From CAXBCP01 sp963977005 (GTDB lineage Bacteria > Pseudomonadota > Alphaproteobacteria > MPNO01 > UBA830), in contig CAXBMQ010000004.1 of assembly GCA_963977005.1 (NCBI GenBank), forward strand, positions 186,001 to 250,000: a stretch of 64,000 nt of DNA, read 5' to 3'. Position 1 is the first letter of the stretch. The number at the start of each line of letters is the position of its first letter. Below are positions 7,982 to 16,690 of this stretch, piece by piece. Below the pieces are notes generated by a model, which saw only the letters and a list, made by a program, of their open reading frames with translations, had not been told where the DNA came from and ran no database searches. The translations under genes were made by a program, and so were the position numbers.

Positions 7982-9733
7982 ATGCCAGCCAAGACAATCA
8001 AGGTCGATAGCGCCGCAGAAGCGTATCTGACGCTGCTGAAGGACCGTGAAGTCGACTACCTGTTCGGCAATGCCGGAACGGATTTTCCGTCGATCATCGA
8101 AGGCCTGTCCAAGTCGCTGACCGGTGAAGGCAGCGCACCCACGCCGATCACGGTGCCGCATGAAAATCTCGGCGTTGCGATGGCGCACGGCTATTACGTC
8201 GCGACCGGCAGGCTTGCCTCGGTGATGGTGCATGTGAATGTCGGTACCGCGAACGCGATCTGCGGCGTGATGAACGCGGCGCGCGAGAACGTGCCGGTCC
8301 TGATGACATCCGGCCGCACCCCGCTGACCGAAGAAGGCTTCGACGGGTCGCGGTCTCTCTACATCCACTGGGGACAGGAAATGTTCGACCAGGGCGGCGT
8401 GATGCGTGAAATGGTCAAATGGGATTACGAGCTGCGCAACGCGAAGCAGATCGAGACCATCGTCGATCGCGCCGTGACCGTCGCCATGACGGAGCCGCGG
8501 GGGCCGGTCTATCTGTCGCTGCCGCGCGAAGTGCTGGCGGAAAAGCCCGGCGATTTCACCTTTCAGTCGCCGACCCGCCGCCAGCCCGCACGGGCTGCCT
8601 CCGCCGATGCGAACGCGATTGACGAGGCCGCGGAAATTCTGGCGAATGCCGAAAACCCGATGATTATAACGGCGAGCATGGGCCAGAACCGCGCCGCCGT
8701 GCCGGCGCTGGAATCGCTGGCAGAACGCTTCGCGCTGCCGGTCGTCACCTACCGGCCGCGCTATGTGAACATGTCATCCGATCATCCGATGCATATGGGG
8801 TATGAGCCGGGACCCTACCTGCCCGACGCGGACGCCATTCTCGTGATCGATTGCGATGTGCCGTGGATCCCGTCCCTGCACAAGCTGAACCCCGACGCCA
8901 AGGTGATCCAGCTCGGCGCCGATCCGCTGTTCGAGAACTATCCCGTGCGCGGTTTCCCCTGCGATCTCGGTATCCGGGGCAGTTCCGGGACGGCCATTCC
9001 CCTGCTCGAGGAAGCGATGGCGGGCCGCGAAAAGTCGGCAAAGGCACGCGTCGACGCACGCCGCTCCAGAATTGCCGGTATCAAGGGCGACCAGGCCGCG
9101 GCCAATCAGGCGCGGATCGACCAGATCGCGTCGGGCACCGCCGCGATGGACAACGCCTGGGTTGCCCACTGCCTCAACCAGGTCAAGCAGGACGAGGATA
9201 TCCTGGTATCGGAATCCCAGCTTGCGCTGGGCAATATCGCGCTGCGCGAACCCGGCAGCTTTTTCGGCACCAGCCCGTCGGGCGGGCTGGGCTGGGGGCT
9301 CGGTGCATCGCATGGCGTCAAGCTTGGGCAGAAAGACAAACGCGTGTTCTGCGTCGTTGGCGACGGCGCCTACATGTTCGGCAACCCGACGCCGGCGCAT
9401 TTCGTCTCGGCCGCCTATGACCTGCCGGTGCTCACCGTGATCATGAACAACAAGATGTGGGGATCGGTCCGCAAGGCGACCCTCGGACTGTACCCGGAAG
9501 GTGCTGCATCCAGTTCCAACCAGGCGCCGTTGACCTATCTCGATCCAGCGCCGGAATATCACAAGATTGTCGAGGCTTCCGATGGCTATGGCGAGGAAGT
9601 GACCGATCCCGGCGACCTGCAGGCGGCCCTTGAGCGTGGGATCAAGGCCGTCGACGTCGACAAGCGCCAGGCGGTGATCAACGTGCATACGACGTATGAC
9701 GATGCCGCGGCCAAGGCCGATGCGGTCCGCTGA
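7982..9733 (+). CDS. Thiamine pyrophosphate-dependent enzyme (acetolactate synthase/benzoylformate decarboxylase superfamily)
   Basis: 583 aa, three-domain TPP enzyme. The PYR domain carries the catalytic Glu61 in TVPHENLGVAMAHGYY. The central domain begins near residue 200. The PP domain has the TPP/Mg motif, from GDGAYMFGNPTPAH to VIMNN (about 460-490). A GAGG-type ribosome site lies upstream. Members decarboxylate 2-oxo acids, ligate two 2-oxo acids, or split 2-hydroxyacyl-CoA. Pairing with a PaaK-like protein through an overlapping TGATG junction points to handling of an aromatic 2-oxo acid or acyl-CoA. A FAD site cannot be confirmed by eye. The exact reaction is not assignable. Confidence 0.88.
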   Translation: MPAKTIKVDSAAEAYLTLLKDREVDYLFGNAGTDFPSIIEGLSKSLTGEGSAPTPITVPHENLGVAMAHGYYVATGRLASVMVHVNVGTANAICGVMNAARENVPVLMTSGRTPLTEEGFDGSRSLYIHWGQEMFDQGGVMREMVKWDYELRNAKQIETIVDRAVTVAMTEPRGPVYLSLPREVLAEKPGDFTFQSPTRRQPARAASADANAIDEAAEILANAENPMIITASMGQNRAAVPALESLAERFALPVVTYRPRYVNMSSDHPMHMGYEPGPYLPDADAILVIDCDVPWIPSLHKLNPDAKVIQLGADPLFENYPVRGFPCDLGIRGSSGTAIPLLEEAMAGREKSAKARVDARRSRIAGIKGDQAAANQARIDQIASGTAAMDNAWVAHCLNQVKQDEDILVSESQLALGNIALREPGSFFGTSPSGGLGWGLGASHGVKLGQKDKRVFCVVGDGAYMFGNPTPAHFVSAAYDLPVLTVIMNNKMWGSVRKATLGLYPEGAASSSNQAPLTYLDPAPEYHKIVEASDGYGEEVTDPGDLQAALERGIKAVDVDKRQAVINVHTTYDDAAAKADAVR

Positions 9734-10905
9734 TGGCGTTTCCCGCCGATAGCCTGAACGCGCAGCTCGACAGACTGGCGGCGCATCCCTTCTACAAGGG
9801 ACGCCTGCCGGCGCGCGTTTCGGATGCGGCGGATTTTGCCGCCAATGCGCCACTGATGGGGCGGGCCGATCTCGTCGCCGAGATGGAAAAGCCGGGTTAC
9901 GGGGCGTTTGGCGGCACCAGTCCCGTACGCATGAATCTGAGCCCGATGGGCGCGTCCCTCGTGCCGGCGATGCAGACGGCGGGGGATATGGAAAACATGA
10001 TTGCCGCCGCCCGCACCCACCTGGAAGCCTGCGGCGTCGGCCCGGGCGATGTCTGTGCGGTCACGTTCGGCTATCACATGTTCGTCGCCGGGCTGTTCTA
10101 CCAGTCGCAGATGGAGGCTCACGGCGTTGCCTGCATCCCGCTCGGCCCGGGGGAGGCAGAGCGCACCGTCGATGTCTGCGCGAAGCACAATGTGACCGTC
10201 CTGGCGGGCAATCCGTCGTTTTCGCTCAAACTGATCGAAGCGGGCCTCAAACCGCCAAAGGTGTTCTTTGCCGGCGGTGAGGCGTTTACCGGCAACCCGA
10301 CGCTCTATGGCGCCGTCAAGGCGGCGATGCCGGACACGATTCTGGTCGATTCCTTTTCGCTGTCGGAATTTCTCCCGGTCGCGCGGACGTTCCCCGGTGG
10401 CACTGGCGTACACGTGTTTGACGAGCTGGTTTATGCCGAGGTGATCGACCCGGCGACAGGCGATCTGGTGGCGGACGGAGAACGCGGCGAACTGGTGCTG
10501 ACCCATCTGAAAAAAGAGGCACAGCCGCTTGTCCGCTATCGCACCGGCGACCTGACCGTGCGCCGGACCACCGAGCCGGTTCATGGCCGGACCGTTAATC
10601 TGCCGCGCGTCGTATTTGGCCGGACCGACAACATGGTCAAGGTCAAAGGCGTCAAGATCTACCCCTCCGAGGTGCGCGCTGTTTTGCTCGGCCTCGATGG
10701 GCCGACCGGGACCTACCGGGTGACCGTTTCAGCGAAGGAAGGCGGTGGAGACCGTCTGGCACTCGCCGTCGAAGGATCGGGCAGTGACGAAGTTTCGGCG
10801 GAGATCGCGCGCCGGTTCAAAAGCCAGACGCTGATTTCGGCGGACGAAATTGTCTTTGCCGACAGTCTCGAAGAAGGGCCGCTTGCGGTCGATGAGCGCG
10901 AATAA
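9733..10905 (+). CDS. PaaK-like adenylate-forming protein with degenerate nucleotide loop
   Basis: 390 aa. The ATG overlaps the stop of the TPP enzyme by one base (TGATG), so translation is coupled. C-terminal motifs of the phenylacetate-CoA ligase branch are present: YRTGDL (A7) and GRTDNMVKVKGVKIYPSEV (A8), plus SFSLSE where the family has YGxSE (A5). The phosphate-binding loop expected near residues 55-72 as SSGTTGxPT reads YGAFGGTSPVRMNLSP, so the classical A3 signature is missing. The N-terminus is also shorter than in PaaK (about 430 aa). It may be a divergent CoA ligase, or a non-catalytic or acyl-binding partner of the TPP enzyme. Confidence 0.75.
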   Translation: MAFPADSLNAQLDRLAAHPFYKGRLPARVSDAADFAANAPLMGRADLVAEMEKPGYGAFGGTSPVRMNLSPMGASLVPAMQTAGDMENMIAAARTHLEACGVGPGDVCAVTFGYHMFVAGLFYQSQMEAHGVACIPLGPGEAERTVDVCAKHNVTVLAGNPSFSLKLIEAGLKPPKVFFAGGEAFTGNPTLYGAVKAAMPDTILVDSFSLSEFLPVARTFPGGTGVHVFDELVYAEVIDPATGDLVADGERGELVLTHLKKEAQPLVRYRTGDLTVRRTTEPVHGRTVNLPRVVFGRTDNMVKVKGVKIYPSEVRAVLLGLDGPTGTYRVTVSAKEGGGDRLALAVEGSGSDEVSAEIARRFKSQTLISADEIVFADSLEEGPLAVDERE

Positions 10906-10922
10906 ATATTAACCTGACCGGC

Positions 10923-10998
10923 GTCATCCCCGCGCAGGCGGGGTCTTCCCAGGGAGGCTGTTTGACGCCAGCAAGATTCCCGCCTGCGCGGGAATGAC
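10923..10998. repeat. Paired-hairpin intergenic repeat, copy 1
   Basis: Two arms in inverted orientation, 10923-10947 and 10973-10998, are near reverse complements (left starts GTCATCCCCGC, right ends GCGGGAATGAC). Each arm is itself a hairpin: CCCCGC-GCAG-GCGGGG and CCCGC-CTGC-GCGGG. It sits between the PaaK-like and lipoate-ligase-like genes. It shares its architecture with elements at 28177-28252 and 31247-31328, a REP/BIME-like arrangement. It may also attenuate read-through between the two genes. Confidence 0.85.
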
Positions 10999-11012
10999 CT
11001 GAGAGGAAGAAG

Positions 11013-12122
11013 ATGACCGATACACCCTGGCGCCTGCTTGTCGATGAAAATTCCTATGCCGATTTTTCCGTGTCGGTATCCCCCGCCGTTGAAAAAGCGG
11101 TCGTCAACGGCGAAGCGCCGCCGACGATCTTCCTCAACGTGTTCGATCAGGATTCGATAACCGTCGGCGTCAACGAAGATCCCGAACAGGTACTCGACCT
11201 CGACTTCTGCCGCGAAAACAATATCGATTTCCGCCGCCGGGTGAATGGCGGTGGCGCGATCTATACCGGCACCGGTTCCGCCTTCATGGTCTATTTCGTG
11301 CCGACCTCGCATCCCGACGTACCGGAAACCACGGCCGAAGCATTTCCCAGGATTCTGACCGCCTTTGCCGAAACGCTGAGCGAGAAGTTCGGCTTTCCCG
11401 CCGAATACCGCCCGCTGAACGACGTGCAGGTCGAGGGGCGCAAGCTGGTGCCGACCTCGCTCAAGATCGAGAACGGCGTGATGACGTTCCGCTTCGTCGT
11501 CAACGTGAAGGAAATGAACACCGAGATCGCCGGCACCGCGATGCCGATGCCGCCTGAAAAGGTGAAGGACAAGGTGCTCAAGGACCTGCAGTCGCGCTTT
11601 ACCTGCCTCGAACGCGAAGCGGGGCGCGATATTTCCGCCGCAGATCTCGAAGACATGGCCCGCAGCGCCGTGGCCCATGCATTCAGCAACCCGACCCTCG
11701 AGCCCGGCGAACTGACCGATATCGAGCGTGAATACGCCGAGGAATTCCGCACCGAGTTCGATAATGACACATGGCTGTTCGGCAAAAGCGAAAAAGTCCG
11801 TTTCGGCGATCTTGTCCGGCCAGGCGATACGGTCGGCCGTGGCCGTGAGAAGGCTGTCGGCGGCATGCTGTGGGCGACGCTCGTGCTGCGTGACGGCAAG
11901 GTCCTGCACGCGATCCTCAACGGCGACTGGCACCCGCGCCCGATCGATTCCGTCGGCTGGCTCGAAGAAGCGCTTGCCGGGGTGGACGCAACCGAAACCG
12001 CTATTCGCGATGCCATCACGGCGTTTATGGGGCGCGATGATGTTGAATTCGCCAGTGTCGAGATAGACGATCTGATGTCCGCCTTTGGCAAGGCTTTGGC
12101 GGATCAGAAGCCCGTTGGGTGA
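11013..12122 (+). CDS. Lipoate-protein ligase A-like protein
   Basis: 369 aa, preceded by AGGAAGAAG. The BPL/LplA/LipB fold is marked by FRRRVNGGGAIYTGTG (about 71-86; family RRxxGGGxVxH), NDVQVEGRKLVPTSLK (about 138-153; family ND-x4-GxK...K with the lipoyl-AMP Lys) and a C-terminal extension from about residue 230 resembling the LplA accessory domain. GGGAIYT has Tyr where many LplA have His. LplA attaches free or salvaged lipoate to E2 or GcvH proteins. No lipoyl-domain protein is nearby, so its presence in a catabolic run is unexplained. It overlaps the next gene by four bases. Confidence 0.8.
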   Translation: MTDTPWRLLVDENSYADFSVSVSPAVEKAVVNGEAPPTIFLNVFDQDSITVGVNEDPEQVLDLDFCRENNIDFRRRVNGGGAIYTGTGSAFMVYFVPTSHPDVPETTAEAFPRILTAFAETLSEKFGFPAEYRPLNDVQVEGRKLVPTSLKIENGVMTFRFVVNVKEMNTEIAGTAMPMPPEKVKDKVLKDLQSRFTCLEREAGRDISAADLEDMARSAVAHAFSNPTLEPGELTDIEREYAEEFRTEFDNDTWLFGKSEKVRFGDLVRPGDTVGRGREKAVGGMLWATLVLRDGKVLHAILNGDWHPRPIDSVGWLEEALAGVDATETAIRDAITAFMGRDDVEFASVEIDDLMSAFGKALADQKPVG

Positions 12123-12535
12123 GCGCGGCGGACACCCTGCCGACTGAACCCGGTGCCTATGCGCTGACCTTCCGGCTGGACGATCCCGTCACGCTGCCGA
12201 TCCCCCGTCTTCAAAACCCGGTTCTTGCAGAGGGCATTTATGTTTACGCAGGCAGTGCCTTCGGCCCGGGGGGAATCCGCGCCCGCGTCTCCCGCCATTT
12301 GCGTGCCGACAAGAAAGCCCATTGGCATATCGATCGCCTTTCGGCCCGTGCTGCCTGTATCGACGTAAAAATCTATCCCGGCGGCCGCGAATGTGCGCTG
12401 GTGGCGGACCTTCTGGCAACCGGCGCGGTCGTGCCGGTGCCGGGATTCGGCAGTTCGGACTGCCGCGACTGTCCGGCACATCTTGTCCGCCTTGCCGCCG
12501 GATTTCAAAACGGCAATATTGCGCCTCGGATCTAG
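12119..12535 (+). CDS. DUF123/GIY-YIG-like family protein
   Basis: 138 aa from a GTG at 12119 that overlaps the stop of the LplA-like gene (GTGA). Characteristic DUF123 features are EPGAYALTFRLD, GIYVYAGSAFGPGGIRARVSRHLR and HWHIDRLSA, then a Cys/His-rich end (RECALVADLL ... GFGSSDCRDCPAHLVRL). DUF123 proteins resemble the GIY-YIG nuclease fold, where Tyr, Gly and Arg belong to the active centre; several archaeal members are annotated as Uri-type endonucleases. The role is unknown and the coupling to the LplA-like gene is not explained. Confidence 0.85.
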   Translation: MSAADTLPTEPGAYALTFRLDDPVTLPIPRLQNPVLAEGIYVYAGSAFGPGGIRARVSRHLRADKKAHWHIDRLSARAACIDVKIYPGGRECALVADLLATGAVVPVPGFGSSDCRDCPAHLVRLAAGFQNGNIAPRI

Positions 12536-12562
12536 GGACGGCACAGAACAGGGAAAAAGCAG

Positions 12563-13336
12563 ATGGCAGTCGTGAATATCGAACGCCGCGCCGACGGTAT
12601 CGGCCGGGTCGCGATCAACCGGCCCGACAAACGCAACGCGCTGAACGATGACGTGCGCAACACGCTGATTGCCGAACTGCCCGGTCTGTTCGGCGACGAT
12701 GCCGTGCATGCCGTCCTTCTGACTGGCGAAGGCGGGCATTTCTGTGCCGGCGGCGACATTGCCAGCATGGAAGGGCTGGATTCCAAGGGCGCCCGCGCCC
12801 GGATGAAGGCGAACCACCAGATCGTCCGCATGATCGCCGAGGCCGAAAAGCCCGTCGTCACCGCGATCGAGGGGTTTGCTGTCGGCGCCGGCGCAGGTCT
12901 GGCGATGCTGGGCGACACCGCCGTCATTGCCGAGGGCGGGACTATCGGATTTCCGTTTTTCAGGGTCGGGCTGATTCCGGATTACGGAATCCTGCATACC
13001 CTGCCGCGCCGCGCGGGCGGGGCGAAGGCGCGCCAGTTGCTGATGTACGCAAAGATGGTCAAGGCAGCCGAAGCCGCCGAGCTGGGCCTCGCGGACGAGC
13101 TGGTGCCGGAGGGCAAGGCGGAGGAGGTCGCCATTGAGCGTGCGCTCACCCTTGCCGGGATGCCGCCCTTTGCTTTCGCCATTGCCAAGCAGCAGCTCGG
13201 TCTGTGGCCGGTCAAACTGGAAGAAGCCCTCGAAATGGAAGCGCTGGCCCAGGCTGGCTGTTTTGGTGCCGACGAATTCCAGGAGGGGTTCTCGGCCTTT
13301 ATGGAAAAACGCGCGCCTGATTTCCGGAAAGGATAA
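12563..13336 (+). CDS. Enoyl-CoA hydratase/isomerase family protein
   Basis: 257 aa crotonase-fold protein. INRPDKRNALN near the start and the oxyanion-hole segments GEGGHFCAGGDIASM (about 55-68) and AVGAGAGLAMLGD (about 110-122) are typical. The usual catalytic Glu segment contains GGTIGFPFFRVGLIPDYG, which lacks the classical ExxLG pair seen in hydratases, so an isomerase or other crotonase reaction is possible. It is followed at short distance by nitronate monooxygenase and hydroxyacyl-CoA dehydrogenase genes, which suggests a beta-oxidation-like lower pathway. Confidence 0.88.
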   Translation: MAVVNIERRADGIGRVAINRPDKRNALNDDVRNTLIAELPGLFGDDAVHAVLLTGEGGHFCAGGDIASMEGLDSKGARARMKANHQIVRMIAEAEKPVVTAIEGFAVGAGAGLAMLGDTAVIAEGGTIGFPFFRVGLIPDYGILHTLPRRAGGAKARQLLMYAKMVKAAEAAELGLADELVPEGKAEEVAIERALTLAGMPPFAFAIAKQQLGLWPVKLEEALEMEALAQAGCFGADEFQEGFSAFMEKRAPDFRKG

Positions 13337-13342
13337 AGACGC

Positions 13343-14326
13343 GTGACCCCTCAGACATTTCGCACGCGGCTCACCGACCTGTTCGGGATCGACCACCCGC
13401 TGATTTGCGGCGGTATGATGTGGCTGGCCGATGCGGCATATGTCAGCGCGGTCGCGCGGGCGGGGGGTATCGGTTTCATCACGCCGCGGTCTTTCCCCAC
13501 GCCGGAAGATTTTCGCGAACAGTTGCGCATGGCGCACGATCAGTCGGACGGTAAGCCGTTCGGCGTGAACCTGTATATCTCGGCGCGGCCCGAAGCGAAC
13601 GAGCTTCTGGAAACCTTTCTGGAAATTTCCATCGCCGAAGACGTGAAGTTCATTGAAACCGCCGGATTCTCGCCTAAGGCGTTCATGCCGCGCATCAAGG
13701 ATGCGGGCCTGACGGTGATGCATAAATGTACGACGCTGCGCCATGCCGTGTCCGCCCAGAACGCGGGCGTGGATGCGATCATTATCCTCGGCGCCGAGGC
13801 CGGCGGTCATCCCGGCCGCGACATGATCGGCACCATGGTGCAGGGCGCGACCGTGCCGCAGGAACTCGACGTACCGGTGGCGCTTGCCGGGGGGATGGGG
13901 ACGGGACGCCAGCTCATGGCCTGCCTTTCGCTTGGCGCCGACGGCATGGTTCTGGCGACGCGAATGATCGTGGCCGAGGAAATCTGGGCGCATCGGGACT
14001 ACAAGAAGCATCTCGCCGGGCTCGGCGCGGCGGATACGCGCCTGATCATGAATATTTTCGGCGACAGCTCGCGGGTGCTGAGCAACGAATCGTCGGCCCG
14101 TGTGCTGGAACTCGAAGCCGAGGGCATCACCGATTACGAGGCCTACCGGCCGCACGTGCAGGGCACGCTCCAGAAAGAAGCCTATGAAGACGGCGACTGG
14201 AACAAGGGAACAGCCTCGATCGGACAGTCTGTCGTCTTTGCCGGCGATATAGAGCCGGTCGAAACAATTATAGACGGCATCATTGCCGAAGCCGCCGCGG
14301 TGCGCGACCGGCTGAACGGTCTTTAG
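13343..14326 (+). CDS. Nitronate monooxygenase (2-nitropropane dioxygenase-like)
   Basis: 327 aa TIM-barrel flavoprotein starting at a GTG (13343) with GGAAAGGA about 8-15 bases upstream, 6 bases after the enoyl-CoA hydratase stop. FMN-binding landmarks are HPLICGGMMWLAD, ARAGGIGFITPRSF, GVDAIIILGAEAGGHPGRD and VPVALAGGMGTGRQLM (phosphate site). The catalytic His of nitronate monooxygenases is probably the one in EAGGHPG. Members are often mis-annotated enoyl reductases, so a nitronate substrate is not certain. It sits between two beta-oxidation-type genes, which fits either nitronate detoxification or an NAD(P)H:quinone/enoyl reductase role. Confidence 0.85.
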   Translation: MTPQTFRTRLTDLFGIDHPLICGGMMWLADAAYVSAVARAGGIGFITPRSFPTPEDFREQLRMAHDQSDGKPFGVNLYISARPEANELLETFLEISIAEDVKFIETAGFSPKAFMPRIKDAGLTVMHKCTTLRHAVSAQNAGVDAIIILGAEAGGHPGRDMIGTMVQGATVPQELDVPVALAGGMGTGRQLMACLSLGADGMVLATRMIVAEEIWAHRDYKKHLAGLGAADTRLIMNIFGDSSRVLSNESSARVLELEAEGITDYEAYRPHVQGTLQKEAYEDGDWNKGTASIGQSVVFAGDIEPVETIIDGIIAEAAAVRDRLNGL

Positions 14327-14340
14327 AAAGGGAACTCGAC

Positions 14341-15867
14341 ATGGCGCAGGACGTCAATTCAAAGGATTTTACGATTGGGGTCATCGGCACCGGTACCATG
14401 GGCCGCGGGATCGCCCAGATATCGGTGACCGGCGGCTTCAGGGTGAAGATGTTCGACGCCCAGGAAGGCGCTGCAGAAAAGGCGCAGGAATTCATAAACC
14501 GGATGGTGAACCGTGCGGCGGAAAAGGGCCAGATGTCGGAAGCCGATGCGGCGGCGGCCAACGGGCGGTTGCAGATCATCGGATCGCTCGCCGAGATGGC
14601 CGATTGCGGCATGGTGGTCGAAGCGATCGTCGAAAATCTTGACGTAAAACGCGCCGTGTTCGGCGAGCTTGAAGGCATCGTCGCGGACGACGCGATCCTC
14701 GCGTCCAACACGTCTTCGCTGTCTGTCACGCAGATCGCGGCCGGCTGCGCGAAGCCCGAACGCGTCGCCGGGTTCCATTTCTTCAACCCGGTGCCGTTGC
14801 TCAAGGTCGTCGAGGTCGTCGATGGCGAAATGACGGCGTCGTGGGTGGCCGACAAGCTTGAGGCGATTGCCCGGAAATGTGGACATGAACCCGTGCGCAC
14901 GCAGGATACGCCGGGCTTCCTGGTCAATCACGCGGGTCGCGGACTGTATACCGAAGGTGTACGCATCCTTGCCGAAGGCATTGCCGAGGCGCACCAGGTC
15001 GACGACGTGTTGCGCGAGGGTGGTGCGAATTTCCGTATGGGGCCGTTCGAACTGATGGATACCACGGGGCTTGATGTTTCCGGCGTGGTCATGGAATCGA
15101 TCTATGAGCAGTTCTATCAGGAACAGCGTTTCAAGCCTCAGGCCTTCATCCGTAACCGGGTTGCCGCCGGTCTTTTCGGGCGCAAGGTCGGCAAGGGCTT
15201 TTACGACTACGAAGAGAACAAGAAGGTGACGCCTGCGACACCGGCGGCGCCCAAAGACCTGCCCGACAGCGTCTGGATCGGACCGGAAGGGCAGGGCAGC
15301 ACGCAGGTGCTTGCCGATTTCCTGAAAGACAAGGTGGAGGTAGAGACCGGTGCAAAACCGTCGGCGCGCGCGATCTGCATGGTGGCCCCTATGGGGCGCG
15401 ATGCGACGATGACGGCCATCGATCTGGGCATCGAGGCGGAACGCACGGTCGCGGTCGATACATTGTTCGGCCTGGAGGGGCGCCGTACCCTGATGACGAC
15501 CAGCGTCACCGACGAAGGCGTCCGCGATCTCGCGCACGGGCTGCTGGCTTCCGACGGCGGCGCGGTCACGGTGATCCATGACAGCCCCGGCTTTATCGCC
15601 CAGCGCGTGATCGCCACCATCGTGAATATCTCGTCCGAGATCGCGCAGATGCGCATCGCGACGCCGGAAGACATCAACAAGGCGGTCAGCCTCGGTCTCG
15701 CCTATCCGCAGGGGCCGCTGGAATTCGGCGACACCCTGGGGCCGGCGAAGATCCACGCGATCCTGACGGCGATGCACGATTTCTATGGCGATCCGCGCTA
15801 CCGCCCAAGCCCGTGGCTGACGCGCCGCGCCCGGCTCGGCATTTCGCTAATGACGCCGGAGGCTTAG
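14341..15867 (+). CDS. Two-domain 3-hydroxyacyl-CoA dehydrogenase (PaaH-like)
   Basis: 508 aa. N-terminal NAD domain: IGVIGTGTMGRGIAQISV. The catalytic segment is ASNTSSLSVTQIA followed by GFHFFNPVPLLKVVEVV, containing the His of the His-Glu dyad. The first C-terminal domain includes DTPGFLVNHAGRGLY and FGRKVGKGFYDYEEN. A second 3HCDH C-terminal domain occupies about residues 395-500 (HDSPGFIAQRVIATIVN ... GLAYPQGPLEFGD). This duplicated arrangement and about 500-aa length match PaaH/PaaC-type enzymes of phenylacetate and related pathways, which oxidise 3-hydroxyacyl-CoA to 3-oxoacyl-CoA. AAAGGGAA precedes the ATG, and the gene closes the plus-strand catabolic run. Confidence 0.9.
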   Translation: MAQDVNSKDFTIGVIGTGTMGRGIAQISVTGGFRVKMFDAQEGAAEKAQEFINRMVNRAAEKGQMSEADAAAANGRLQIIGSLAEMADCGMVVEAIVENLDVKRAVFGELEGIVADDAILASNTSSLSVTQIAAGCAKPERVAGFHFFNPVPLLKVVEVVDGEMTASWVADKLEAIARKCGHEPVRTQDTPGFLVNHAGRGLYTEGVRILAEGIAEAHQVDDVLREGGANFRMGPFELMDTTGLDVSGVVMESIYEQFYQEQRFKPQAFIRNRVAAGLFGRKVGKGFYDYEENKKVTPATPAAPKDLPDSVWIGPEGQGSTQVLADFLKDKVEVETGAKPSARAICMVAPMGRDATMTAIDLGIEAERTVAVDTLFGLEGRRTLMTTSVTDEGVRDLAHGLLASDGGAVTVIHDSPGFIAQRVIATIVNISSEIAQMRIATPEDINKAVSLGLAYPQGPLEFGDTLGPAKIHAILTAMHDFYGDPRYRPSPWLTRRARLGISLMTPEA

Positions 15868-15892
15868 TTTTCGAAGGCGCCGGCTCGGAAAA

Positions 15893-16630
15893 TCAGACAG
15901 CCCGGATCAACAGCAACACGCCCGACGCCATCAACATGTAGATCACCAGCTTGCGAAACAGCTCGGGGGCCAGGCGGCGGCGGATTTTGCCGCCGAGCTT
16001 GAGGCCGATCCACACCGGGATCACGCCGATGGCGGAGACCAGCGCGGTTTCCACGTTCATCAGCCCAATCTTCGACAGCCCGATCGCCATCACGATGCTC
16101 GACGACGTGAACGAGCAGTTGATCGCCTGCACGAAGCGTTCGCGGTCGAGATGCAGCGCCATCAGATAGGGCAGGACCGGCATCAGCTGCGAGCCGGTCA
16201 GTCCGTTGACGATACCCGTGGCCAGCCCGGCCACCGGCGCCAGCGGTTTCTCCAGGCGCGGCGCCAGGGCCAGGTTCGGCGTTTTCAGTGCGAATAATCC
16301 GTAGACGATCAGCACCAGGCCGAGCACGGCGGCCGCAAGCCGCGTTTCCATCCAGGTCAGCAGGACGAGACCGATCACCACGCCGGTCATGCCGGCGACG
16401 ATCAGCGGCCAGAACCGGCGGATGGATTCGCGGAAATGCCCGGCCTCGATCTGGACGATGATATTGCTGGCGACCGACGGCACCAGCACCAGCGGCAGCG
16501 CAACCTCCAGCCCCATGGTCAGCGCCAGGATCGGTAGACAGGTGGTCGCGAACCCCATGCCGGTGATGCCCTTCGAGAAGGCGGCAAAGAAGAACGCCGC
16601 GCAGGCGATGAAGAGCAGAGTAGCATCCAT
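15893..16630 (-). CDS. TauE/SafE family membrane exporter
   Basis: 245 aa with eight predicted hydrophobic segments in two four-helix halves. The family-type openings are FAAFSKGITGMGFATTCLPIL in the first half and VAGLATGIVNGLTGSQLMPVL in the second; the repeated Gly-rich turns are typical. TauE/SafE proteins export sulfite, sulfoacetate or other small organosulfur anions, and some transport other carboxylates. It is last in a minus-strand run after an asparaginase-like gene and two SDRs, with a 60-base gap, so it may export or import a related metabolite. Confidence 0.88.
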   Translation of the reverse strand: MDATLLFIACAAFFFAAFSKGITGMGFATTCLPILALTMGLEVALPLVLVPSVASNIIVQIEAGHFRESIRRFWPLIVAGMTGVVIGLVLLTWMETRLAAAVLGLVLIVYGLFALKTPNLALAPRLEKPLAPVAGLATGIVNGLTGSQLMPVLPYLMALHLDRERFVQAINCSFTSSSIVMAIGLSKIGLMNVETALVSAIGVIPVWIGLKLGGKIRRRLAPELFRKLVIYMLMASGVLLLIRAV

Positions 16631-16690
16631 GGGGTGTTATCGGGGAACCCGGGAAGCAGGGCAATCCATGTTGGACAACACTGTCACAGA

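Noticed and set aside
12104..14155. 683-codon minus-strand open frame
   Set aside because: Long antisense frame over DUF123, enoyl-CoA hydratase and nitronate monooxygenase, typical of high-GC DNA; no domain seen.
14359..15777. 472-codon minus-strand open frame
   Set aside because: Antisense of the 3-hydroxyacyl-CoA dehydrogenase gene.
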